Of a stretch of DNA of 64,000 nucleotides, positions 8,647-15,443 are shown piece after piece. The position numbers were made by a program, and so were the translations under genes. The stretch's first letter is position 1, and every line of letters begins with the position of its first letter. Origin of the DNA: Candidatus Yanofskybacteria bacterium RIFCSPHIGHO2_01_FULL_41_26 (GTDB lineage Bacteria > Patescibacteria > Paceibacteria > 2-02-FULL-40-12 > GWA2-44-9). The stretch covers positions 1 through 64,000 of the forward strand of contig MGJB01000017.1 in assembly GCA_001794055.1 (NCBI GenBank), written 5' to 3'. The notes below the pieces were generated by a model. The model had not been told where the DNA came from. It did no database searches and was given only the letters and a program-made list of their open reading frames with translations.

Positions 8647-9141
8647 TTAACGACCCGCTTCTTCTACAAAATTCTTCGGCTCTTCTTTAATAGAACTCGC
8701 TCTCTCACTTAAAACTTTACCGCTAGGTCCCAATTCTTGAGTAGTTAATTTTGCTCCCCATGGATAAACATCAACCTTTATTGTAACACCGGATCCATCT
8801 TCGTTTACGCTATGCATATAAGTAGTATTGAAATCACCACCCCCAACTCCGACTCCTTTTCCTCCCTTTTCGTTATAAGAATCTGCATTAACCTCTACTC
8901 TATATTTAACACCATCGCCAGTTTCAACCTCCCCGGTCATAATTTTCTGCCCGTCTTTTTCGGTGACACCTTCTTGAGTAATTTTCTGAATTTGCATAGA
9001 TTCTAAAGCCTCCTTACTTCCATAATACATACCTGCAGACAAAAGTCCTGCCAAAGCAACGTTCTTTAATAATTCAAAAACTGGGCTTTTTTTCTCCAGG
9101 CTTATTTCCTTTTCTTGGTTTTGTGGGTGTTCAAGTGACAT
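8647..9141 (-). CDS. Single-pass membrane-anchored hypothetical protein
   Basis: 164 residues: a polar N-terminus, one hydrophobic helix (about 24-45), then a soluble domain rich in beta-prone and glycine residues (VGVGGGDFN). No family recognised. It lies between two direct repeats of the rplK 3' end together with the 90-residue gene upstream of it, so it may be cargo of a small inserted segment. No signal-peptidase site is evident, so the domain is probably membrane-tethered. Confidence 0.6.
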   Translation of the reverse strand: MSLEHPQNQEKEISLEKKSPVFELLKNVALAGLLSAGMYYGSKEALESMQIQKITQEGVTEKDGQKIMTGEVETGDGVKYRVEVNADSYNEKGGKGVGVGGGDFNTTYMHSVNEDGSGVTIKVDVYPWGAKLTTQELGPSGKVLSERASSIKEEPKNFVEEAGR

Positions 9142-9154
9142 ATTATTAATCTAA

Positions 9155-9427
9155 TCAACTTTTAATATTAAGGGCTTGTTCAATGCGAACCATTCTGTGA
9201 TCGAGATTCTCAACTTGAGTTCTAACATCAAGTTCCTTCTTAACTTCTTCAAATCCTCGAGCCACCATCACAGCTAAATCATCTATTTTTTCTTCAACAC
9301 TAATAACCAGATTTTCCAAATCCTTTTTTGTAGCTAAACCATCAACCCTATCATCTACATAAGATTTAATCTCAACTGTCTGGCTATCTAACTTTTTATC
9401 TAAATATTCCTTAGTAAGTTCTGACAT
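9155..9427 (-). CDS. Coiled-coil hypothetical protein
   Basis: 90 residues with heptad-like spacing through most of its length (YLDKKLDSQTVEIKSYVDDR, then EEKIDDLAVMVARGFEEVKK and ENLDHRMVRIEQAL). Such short coiled-coil proteins are common in CPR genomes; function unknown. It lies between the rplK 3'-end direct repeats, immediately upstream of the 164-residue membrane protein on the same strand. An oligomerising or adaptor role is possible but not shown. Confidence 0.65.
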   Translation of the reverse strand: MSELTKEYLDKKLDSQTVEIKSYVDDRVDGLATKKDLENLVISVEEKIDDLAVMVARGFEEVKKELDVRTQVENLDHRMVRIEQALNIKS

Positions 9428-9465
9428 AATTCAATTATATAACTTTCCATAAAATTGGCAAATTT

Positions 9466-9888
9466 CTATTTAACTTCTATCCCCATACTACGGGCAGTGC
9501 CTTCGATTATTTTCATAGCGGCATTGATATCATTTGCATTCAGGTCGGCCATTTTCTGTTCGGCAATTTTTTTAACTTGTACTTTTGTTACCTTGCCTAC
9601 TTTAGTTTTATTAGGCACTCCCGAACCTTTCTCCAGTCCAGCGGCAACCCTCAATAAGTAGGCCGCGGGCGGTGTCTTGAGTTTGAACTCAAATGTTCTG
9701 TCTTCGTAAATAGTAATCTCGACAGGGGTAACTTGGCCAACTTTATCTTTTGTGGCTTCGTTAAATTGCATCACAAACTGCTGGAGATTTATTCCGTGAG
9801 GACCAAGAGCAGTACCAACCGGAGGAGCCGGAGTGGCTTTTCCACCTTCCACCTGCATCTTTACTGTTGTTTTTATCTTCTTTGCCAT
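9466..9888 (-). CDS. rplK: 50S ribosomal protein L11
   Basis: L11 builds the GTPase-associated centre with 23S rRNA helices 43/44. The 140 residues show the usual N-terminal domain (GGKATPAPPVGTALGPHGIN) and the RNA-binding C-terminal domain ending GTARSMGIEVK. Order secE-nusG-rplK with gaps of 1 and 5 bases is the normal bacterial arrangement, but rplA does not follow; instead two unrelated small genes and a second copy of the rplK 3' end are found. Some CPR lineages lack L1, which would fit, but absence from the genome cannot be judged here. Confidence 0.98.
   Translation of the reverse strand: MAKKIKTTVKMQVEGGKATPAPPVGTALGPHGINLQQFVMQFNEATKDKVGQVTPVEITIYEDRTFEFKLKTPPAAYLLRVAAGLEKGSGVPNKTKVGKVTKVQVKKIAEQKMADLNANDINAAMKIIEGTARSMGIEVK
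9476..9501. repeat. Direct repeat copy B (within intact rplK 3' end)
   Basis: Exact match of 26 bases to 8505-8530; it is the functional C-terminal coding sequence of rplK. Confidence 0.9.
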
Positions 9889-9893
9889 AATGT

Positions 9894-10439
9894 TTAAAGT
9901 TTTTTAATCTGTAAAAAGTCCAGTTCGACAGGGGTCTCTCTTCCAAAAATCGTAACCAGAACCTTGACTCTCCCTTTTTCAGGATCAACATCTGAAATTT
10001 TGCCATCAAAGTCCTTAAATGGTCCGTCGGTTATTTTTACCCTATCTCCAACCGCAATGTCAATCTTATACTTGGGTTCTTGGACACCCATTCTTTTCAT
10101 TAAAATTTCAACCTCATCAGCCGCCAAAGGAGTTGGTATCGTTCCCGCACCAATAAAACCGGTGACATTAGGGGTATTTCTGACAACATACCAGGAAGCA
10201 TCGTCAACAATCATCTCCACCAGCACATATCCGGCATACAATTTTTCTTCAATTGTTTCTCTCTTCCCGCCTTTGATTCTGATTTTTTTCTCTTTCGGAA
10301 CTAAAACATTAAAAATCTTGTTCTCAAAACCAAGTGATTCCACCCTTTGTTTCAAATTGCGAGCAACATTATCCTCATAGCCCGAATAAGTGTGAATGGC
10401 ATACCAGTGGCGTTCTTCGGTTGTAACTTGCTTAGGCAT
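9894..10439 (-). CDS. nusG: Transcription antitermination factor NusG
   Basis: Binds RNA polymerase and couples it to ribosomes and Rho. NGN domain starts RHWYAIHTYSGYEDNVARNL (about 9-28) and contains LYAGYVLVEM and NTPNVTGFIG; the KOW domain follows with GDRVKITDGPFKDFDGKISD near 127-146. 181 residues, normal. It starts 1 base after secE and ends 5 bases before rplK, so the three are one operon. Confidence 0.97.
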   Translation of the reverse strand: MPKQVTTEERHWYAIHTYSGYEDNVARNLKQRVESLGFENKIFNVLVPKEKKIRIKGGKRETIEEKLYAGYVLVEMIVDDASWYVVRNTPNVTGFIGAGTIPTPLAADEVEILMKRMGVQEPKYKIDIAVGDRVKITDGPFKDFDGKISDVDPEKGRVKVLVTIFGRETPVELDFLQIKKL

Positions 10440-10440
10440 A

Positions 10441-10626
10441 TTATTTCAATAAAAATTTATCAATTACAGTCTTATACCCAAAATCCATTAATCCTAAAAA
10501 CACAGCCATAAAAATGCTTATCCCTATTACAACCAGGGTATAAAGGGTTGTCTGACTTCTTGTCGGCCAGCTTACTTTGGCCAGTTCTACTCGAACTTCT
10601 TTCAAAAAAATGATTATTTTATCCAT
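10441..10626 (-). CDS. secE: Preprotein translocase subunit SecE
   Basis: 61-residue single-TM subunit of SecYEG. The amphipathic EVRVELAKVSWPTRSQT segment and the following hydrophobic helix (about 28-50) are diagnostic. First gene of the secE-nusG-rplK operon; a promoter at 10683-10711 and an intervening terminator-like hairpin precede it. Confidence 0.95.
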   Translation of the reverse strand: MDKIIIFLKEVRVELAKVSWPTRSQTTLYTLVVIGISIFMAVFLGLMDFGYKTVIDKFLLK

Positions 10627-10646
10627 CTAATTAAGTTCTATTGGAT

Positions 10647-10667
10647 TTAAAAACCGCCCGAGGGCGT
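10647..10667 (-). terminator. Terminator/attenuator hairpin in the secE leader
   Basis: On the minus strand ACGCCC TC GGGCGG followed by TTTTT. It lies between the secE promoter and the secE start, so it can end transcripts from the upstream gene and could also attenuate the operon. Confidence 0.6.
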
Positions 10668-10682
10668 ATATTCATTTAGACA

Positions 10683-10711
10683 ATGTTAACAAAGTGATTT
10701 TTAATTGTCAA
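10683..10711 (-). promoter_or_regulatory. Sigma-70-type promoter of secE-nusG-rplK
   Basis: TTGACA (10706-10711 complement), 17-base spacer, TAACAT (10683-10688 complement). The -35 box is made of the last codons and stop of the upstream gene 10701-10994. Confidence 0.7.
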
Positions 10712-10994
10712 CAACCTGTTTTTTAACATCTGTGGCCAATAAATAACCGGGCCTAAAATGGTACTTTAGATTTTCAAGAAAATTCATTCCGTCATAAAGA
10801 TATAATTTCCCCGGACGGGCATATTTATAATCAAAAATTCCTTCTCCTTGAATGTTTTCAATAATCGGACGTTCGCGGTTGCCATCTATCTCCACTGCGC
10901 CACTCCCCTCATCAAGCAATTTAAATGTCGCAATCTTTTTCTGATTGGCGTTACTATCTAATTCAAACAATTCCACGAAATAAAGAAGTGTCAT
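10701..10994 (-). CDS. Hypothetical partner of the kinase-fold gene
   Basis: 97 residues, begins MTLLYFVELFELDSNANQKK, with a compact alpha/beta-type sequence and no TM. Not recognised. It overlaps the kinase-like gene 10991-11737 by four bases (ATGA), which is in turn coupled to gyrB by TAATG, so all three are co-transcribed. A two-gene unit of a kinase-fold protein with a small partner recalls HipBA-like arrangements, but there is no DNA-binding motif here and no toxin role is claimed. Confidence 0.65.
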   Translation of the reverse strand: MTLLYFVELFELDSNANQKKIATFKLLDEGSGAVEIDGNRERPIIENIQGEGIFDYKYARPGKLYLYDGMNFLENLKYHFRPGYLLATDVKKQVVDN

Positions 10995-11737
10995 ACTAGA
11001 TTTGGAATCTTATTTGTTTGCAACAATTCTTCGGTTCTAGTTTTTACACCAAGCAAAATCTTGGCACTCTCGCCACCCTCAAACTTGAGCATTAGACTAT
11101 CAATCGCGCCAAGAAGATTTTCAAGAGCAGTTCTGATATCACCGCTGATATCTACCATATCCCTATTTAAAGCAGCTCTGACCATGTCAGAACCATATCC
11201 AACTTTTTGAAAAAACATCAAATAATCATGGTCTATAAGCCAAATCTTTTTGTTGGGTATGTCTATTAAAAAATTACCGCCATGTCTATCTTTGGCACCA
11301 ATAATGTGGTCAAAAACAGCTGCTTTTAAAATTTCTTCGCTATCTACCATGTCAGACCAGCCCACTAAATCAGGCAGTTCATAGTCATCAGGTGTTTCAT
11401 AAGGCCTGGCCTCCATTCTCTGCTGAAGAACCCCTTTTTCGCCACCTATTTCTCTTGCAACAACCGGGGGGACAAGATTAAATCCCAAAATTTTGTCCAA
11501 TTCAAATGCAAGTAATTCTAAATCTACTCTAGAAAAAAGTTTTTTTCTTATTTCTTGGAATTCCCCCATTGAAGGCTTAAACAATGCCCTGCCATCATCT
11601 TTTATTTTAATGGCTTTAACGGGAAAATACCCTTCAAGTATTTTTGCAGATTCAATTTCCCCTTTTTCTAAAACAATCTCTATGATTTGGGGTTCGTGGG
11701 ATTTTGGCGGAACTTCAAAATTATGCCCTTCTGACAT
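10991..11737 (-). CDS. Atypical kinase-fold protein (PI3/4-kinase / HipA-like)
   Basis: 248 residues. GAKDRHGGNFLID followed by KKIWLIDHDYLMF (about 148-180) matches the catalytic DRHxxN loop and metal-binding Asp of the PI3/4-kinase and HipA-type fold; VKAIKIKDDGRALFKPSMGE near 37-56 resembles the nucleotide-binding sheet, with K51 as candidate ATP-binding lysine. The substrate could be protein, lipid or small molecule. Its ATG overlaps the gyrB stop (TAATG), and it overlaps the next gene by 4 bases. Kinase activity is inferred from motifs alone. Confidence 0.7.
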   Translation of the reverse strand: MSEGHNFEVPPKSHEPQIIEIVLEKGEIESAKILEGYFPVKAIKIKDDGRALFKPSMGEFQEIRKKLFSRVDLELLAFELDKILGFNLVPPVVAREIGGEKGVLQQRMEARPYETPDDYELPDLVGWSDMVDSEEILKAAVFDHIIGAKDRHGGNFLIDIPNKKIWLIDHDYLMFFQKVGYGSDMVRAALNRDMVDISGDIRTALENLLGAIDSLMLKFEGGESAKILLGVKTRTEELLQTNKIPNLV

Positions 11738-13815
11738 TATATGTCTAAATTAGTTACCGACTTAGCATGGGTTTGAATGAATTTTTTGCGAGGCAGGACT
11801 TCTGAACCCATCAGAACATCGAAAACATGGTCAGCTTCCTGAGCATCCTTTACGGTGACCTGGAGAAGCATTCTATTCTGCGGATCAAGGGTTGTTTCCC
11901 ATAGTTGTTCAGGGTTCATTTCTCCCAAACCTTTATATCGCTGAATTGAAACTCCGATTATTTTAGTGTCGGTATCCTCCTTCGCTATCTCTTCTTCTCC
12001 ATCAACAGGTGTAACTTCCCAATCCTCCTTTTTGGGCTTTTGATTTTTAGCTTTTGGCTTACTTAATTGTCCATCAGCTAGAGTCTTTCTCAACCCCTCA
12101 AGAATTTTTTCTTTTTCTATATCGTTATAAGCATACTGAATTTTGCCGGCCTTTTGAATTCTATACAAAGGCGGTTGGGCAATATATAAGTGCCCGTTCT
12201 CAATTACTTTCGGAAAGTAGCGATAAAACAAAGTAAGCAAAAGTGTTCTGATGTGACTGCCGTCGACATCAGCATCACAGAGAAGAATAATTTTATGGTA
12301 TCTCAATTTTGATATATCAAATTCTTCAGCTATGGCAGTTCCCATCGCAATAATCAGGGCCCTTATTTCCTGATGAGCAAGCATTTTATCAATTCTCGCT
12401 TTTTCAACATTAAGTATCTTGCCCTTCAACGGTAAGATGGCCTGCGTTTTCCGATTGCGTCCTTGCTTCGAAGAACCACCGGCACTATCACCCTCACAAA
12501 TAAACAACTCCGATTCAGACGGATCTCGACTTGAACAATCAGCCAACTTACCAGGCAAGGTCAAACCTTCCATGGCACCTTTGCGTAAAACTGTTTCCCG
12601 GGCTGCTTTGGCAGCGAGGCGAGCTTTTGATGCCAAGAGAACTTTTTCTAAAATTTGCCTGGCATCCACAGGATTGCGTTCCAGCCAATCCGCCAACTCC
12701 ATATTAATAACATTCTCAACAGCCGTTCTGGCATCAGGAGTTCCCAGTTTGGCTTTTGTTTGTCCTTCAAACTGCGGATCTTTTAATTTAACTGAAATAA
12801 TCGAGGTTAAACCTTCTCTGACATCATCCCCTGAAAGATTGTCGTCTTTTTCTTTTAGAAAAGCATTTTTGCGGGCATAATCGTTCAAAGTTCTGGTAAT
12901 AGCCGATTTAAAACCGGTTAAGTGCATACCGCCTTCCGTAGTATGAACATTGTTGGCAAAACTTAATTCTTTGCCGGATATTTCATCCACGTATTGCATA
13001 GCAACTTCAACAAAAATATTGTCTTGCTCTTTGGCAATATAAAACACGGTTTTGTGCTTTGCTTCTTCACTGCGATTTAAAAACTCGACATAAGAAACAA
13101 TTCCGCCTTCAAAATAAAAAGTATAATCGCGAGGAACTTTGTCTCTTTCGTCTTTGATTGTTACTTTAACCCCCTTGGTCAAGTAAGCCTGCTGGCGAAG
13201 ATGATTTAAAATCATCGTAAGATCAAAATTGATCTCTTGAAAAATTGACGGATCCGGTTGAAATGTAATTATCGTACCTGTTTTTTTTGTGGTACCAACT
13301 TTTTTGACCGGCCCGATCGGCTTGCCGATCTTATATTCCTGCACAAAAATATCCGGTTTGCGATGCACTTCAGCCCTCATCCAGGTTGAGAGGGCATTAA
13401 CCACCGAAAGACCGACGCCATGTAAACCACCGGAAACTTTGTAGGCACCCTGTTCAAATTTACCGCCAGCATGAAGCGTAGTAGCCGCTAACTCAAGGGC
13501 TGATTTCTTAAGTTTAGGGTGGAGGTCAGTCGGAATACCCCGGCCGTCATCAGTAACCCTAACTTTATTATCCGACAAAAGTGCGACCTCTATATTCTTG
13601 GCGTGTCCGGCCATCGCCTCATCAAGCGAGTTATCAAAAACCTCCCATATCAAATGGTGCAACCCCTCAACTCCGGTCGAACCGATGTACATTCCCGGTC
13701 TTTTCCGGACTGGTTCCAAACCCTCCAAAACATGGATGTCTTTGGCGGTATATGTTCCACCTGACGACGAGGTGACTTGTTTTTTTTCATCTTTTTTGGT
13801 CTCTTTTTTGGGCAT
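11737..13815 (-). CDS. gyrB: DNA gyrase subunit B
   Basis: ATPase and TOPRIM subunit of gyrase. LEGLEPVRKRPGMYIGSTG, EVFDNSLDEAM, TDDGRGIP and GGLHGVGLSVVNALS mark the GHKL ATPase; EGDSAGGSSKQGRNR and DADVDGSHIRTLLL are the TOPRIM metal site. I chose the ATG at 13815 (MPKKETKKDEKK); an in-frame start at 13848 would run through a palindrome and past the likely leader. A lysine-rich linker near the C-terminus (KPKAKNQKPKKED) looks like repeat DNA translated in frame. gyrA is at the other end of the window. Confidence 0.96.
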   Translation of the reverse strand: MPKKETKKDEKKQVTSSSGGTYTAKDIHVLEGLEPVRKRPGMYIGSTGVEGLHHLIWEVFDNSLDEAMAGHAKNIEVALLSDNKVRVTDDGRGIPTDLHPKLKKSALELAATTLHAGGKFEQGAYKVSGGLHGVGLSVVNALSTWMRAEVHRKPDIFVQEYKIGKPIGPVKKVGTTKKTGTIITFQPDPSIFQEINFDLTMILNHLRQQAYLTKGVKVTIKDERDKVPRDYTFYFEGGIVSYVEFLNRSEEAKHKTVFYIAKEQDNIFVEVAMQYVDEISGKELSFANNVHTTEGGMHLTGFKSAITRTLNDYARKNAFLKEKDDNLSGDDVREGLTSIISVKLKDPQFEGQTKAKLGTPDARTAVENVINMELADWLERNPVDARQILEKVLLASKARLAAKAARETVLRKGAMEGLTLPGKLADCSSRDPSESELFICEGDSAGGSSKQGRNRKTQAILPLKGKILNVEKARIDKMLAHQEIRALIIAMGTAIAEEFDISKLRYHKIILLCDADVDGSHIRTLLLTLFYRYFPKVIENGHLYIAQPPLYRIQKAGKIQYAYNDIEKEKILEGLRKTLADGQLSKPKAKNQKPKKEDWEVTPVDGEEEIAKEDTDTKIIGVSIQRYKGLGEMNPEQLWETTLDPQNRMLLQVTVKDAQEADHVFDVLMGSEVLPRKKFIQTHAKSVTNLDI

Positions 13816-13829
13816 ATTACAAATGAGCA

Positions 13830-13845
13830 TCCCGCCTTGGCGGGA
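13830..13845. repeat. Palindrome in the gyrB leader
   Basis: TCCCGCCTTGGCGGGA, a 7-bp stem with a TT loop, 15-30 bases before the chosen gyrB ATG. It may be a regulatory hairpin or one of the dispersed palindromes seen in this window. Confidence 0.7.
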
Positions 13846-13863
13846 CAATTAATTAACTTCCTA

Positions 13864-13892
13864 ATTGTAGCATTTCGGGGGCTACAAATCAA
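13864..13892 (-). promoter_or_regulatory. Extended -10 promoter of gyrB
   Basis: Minus strand: TTGATT, 17 bases, TACAAT preceded by TGC (extended -10 TGCTACAAT). A start about 13857 would give a leader of about 42 bases containing the 13830-13845 hairpin. Confidence 0.6.
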
Positions 13893-13900
13893 CATCAAAA

Positions 13901-15040
13901 TTATCTCAATTCCGCACCGAATCGTTCTGATGTTTGTTTGTAAATTTTATCCTGAATCGGATCTATTTCTTCGACTGTTAGAGTGCGTTCATTGGAGCGA
14001 TAGATAATTCTGTAGGTGTAGCTGATCTTGTCTGGTCCAAACTTTTCGGTATTTTCGTACTTATCCAAAAGCTCCACCTGTTCCACAAGATCGCCCCCCA
14101 ATTCCCTAATCAGATCAAAATAATCATTTGGAATAAAGTCTTTGCCGACAACAAAAGATATGTCTCTTGTTATCTGCGGATATTTGGAAACTTCTTTGAA
14201 TTTATTGCCAAGTTTAAGCTGTTTTTTAACCCTAGAGTCATTGGACCAGAACAATCTTATATCTGGCAATTCCATACTAACCATAGCCAACCGTTCAATT
14301 CCAGGCCCGAATGCCCAACCGTTCCATCGAGATGAGTCCATTCCGAATTTTTCCAAAACACTCCCCTTAACCACTCCGCTGCCCAAAACTTCCAGCCATT
14401 TGCCATTCTTCTCGACTTCCATTTGAAGTGATGGGTCAGTGTATGGAAATGTATCTGGAAAAATTTTTAGTTTGGCATCAGCACCAAATACCGCCCGAGC
14501 AATAGCTCGTAAAGCTTGTTCTAAATCATCCAATCCAATTATTTTTTTATCTTTTGGGGTTAGATACCAACCGTCAATCTGGTGAAAAACATTCATGTGA
14601 TTTCGATCTATCTCGTCTTTGCGATAAACCTTTCCGAAAGAAAAACAACCAACTGGTTCACCAGCGGCCATGCGTCTTTTTACATCTTCGTTCTGAAGAT
14701 AGTAATACCACATCACAGTCGTGTGAGTGCGAAGAATGTGTTTGTCATCAACATAATAAGTGTCGGACTTGGAACGAGCGGGATGGTCGACCGGAAAATC
14801 AAATAAATCAAAACTTATATCTGCCGGGACTATTTCCGGTACTTTGATAACATCAAAACCCTTAAAATCTGACAAAGCAAGAATGCGTTGCACAACCTCA
14901 TTGATTGGACTGCCTGGGGTTCGAGATAAATCAGGCATAGCCAAATAACGCTTTATGCGTTCACTTTCGACATCGTGCCGATCCTCAAGTTGCCGTTTGA
15001 GGCTTTCCTCTTCTTCGAATTTTATTTTAATATCTAACAT
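13901..15040 (-). CDS. Single-chain phenylalanyl-tRNA synthetase (mitochondrial-like)
   Basis: 379 residues. The PheS-type class II core has THTT (about 109-112), GKVYRKDEIDRNHMNVFHQI (motif 2 region) and GWAFGPGIERLAM with DIRLFWSNDSR (motif 3). It is followed by a complete FDX-ACB anticodon-binding domain: VSKYPQITRDISF, GDLVEQVELLDKYEN, YRIIYRSNERTLT and FGAELR at the end. In normal bacteria that domain belongs to PheT; its fusion to the catalytic domain is the arrangement of monomeric mitochondrial PheRS. There is no N-terminal coiled coil of PheS and no pheT nearby. It probably works alone, without the B3/B4 editing domain. Confidence 0.88.
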   Translation of the reverse strand: MLDIKIKFEEEESLKRQLEDRHDVESERIKRYLAMPDLSRTPGSPINEVVQRILALSDFKGFDVIKVPEIVPADISFDLFDFPVDHPARSKSDTYYVDDKHILRTHTTVMWYYYLQNEDVKRRMAAGEPVGCFSFGKVYRKDEIDRNHMNVFHQIDGWYLTPKDKKIIGLDDLEQALRAIARAVFGADAKLKIFPDTFPYTDPSLQMEVEKNGKWLEVLGSGVVKGSVLEKFGMDSSRWNGWAFGPGIERLAMVSMELPDIRLFWSNDSRVKKQLKLGNKFKEVSKYPQITRDISFVVGKDFIPNDYFDLIRELGGDLVEQVELLDKYENTEKFGPDKISYTYRIIYRSNERTLTVEEIDPIQDKIYKQTSERFGAELR

Positions 15041-15048
15041 AAATTTAA

Positions 15049-15327
15049 CTACCTGGCATATCTAACCAAAAAAACCAGTAAACAAACAACCAAAGAAACA
15101 ATAAGACCTATTTTAAATGACTTATAGAAATCCGGCCAATCCGGCTTAAGTTTGAATCTATTAAACACCAAGGCGCCAAATCCCCACAAGGTCATAAAAA
15201 GCGATGTAAAAAATAAATATTTAATCTGGGCATTTGACTTGTACGGATCAATGTTAAATGAGATAGTCAAAAGCCCCACGATGGACAGTCCTGTTACTAA
15301 AAAAATCACCAAAACATACCACTTCAT
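15049..15327 (-). CDS. Small membrane protein, unknown
   Basis: About 92 residues from MKWYVLVIFLVTGLSIV (a start at 15372 adds 15 residues). Three hydrophobic segments: the N-terminus, about 35-55 and the C-terminus (GLIVSLVVCLLVFLV). No family recognised. It lies 8 bases upstream of the PheRS gene on the same strand and is probably co-transcribed with it. Confidence 0.6.
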   Translation of the reverse strand: MKWYVLVIFLVTGLSIVGLLTISFNIDPYKSNAQIKYLFFTSLFMTLWGFGALVFNRFKLKPDWPDFYKSFKIGLIVSLVVCLLVFLVRYAR

Positions 15328-15443
15328 AATATTCAGATAACTAATACTATCAAGGATTTTAAGGAAAAACAACGAGGTATTTTGACTATTTTGAATTTTT
15401 AGAGTATTTTATAGCCAGAACTTTAATAAACCAGGAGTTTGTA

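Noticed and set aside
9964..10380. 138-residue plus-strand ORF opposite nusG
   Set aside because: Antisense shadow of nusG with low-complexity Ser/Thr content.
12419..12880. 153-residue plus-strand ORF opposite gyrB
   Set aside because: It lies opposite conserved gyrB sequence and has no family resemblance or start signals.
13816..13848. N-terminal extension of GyrB (MSRQGGMLICN)
   Set aside because: It would be translated through a palindrome in the likely leader and has no similarity to GyrB N-termini.
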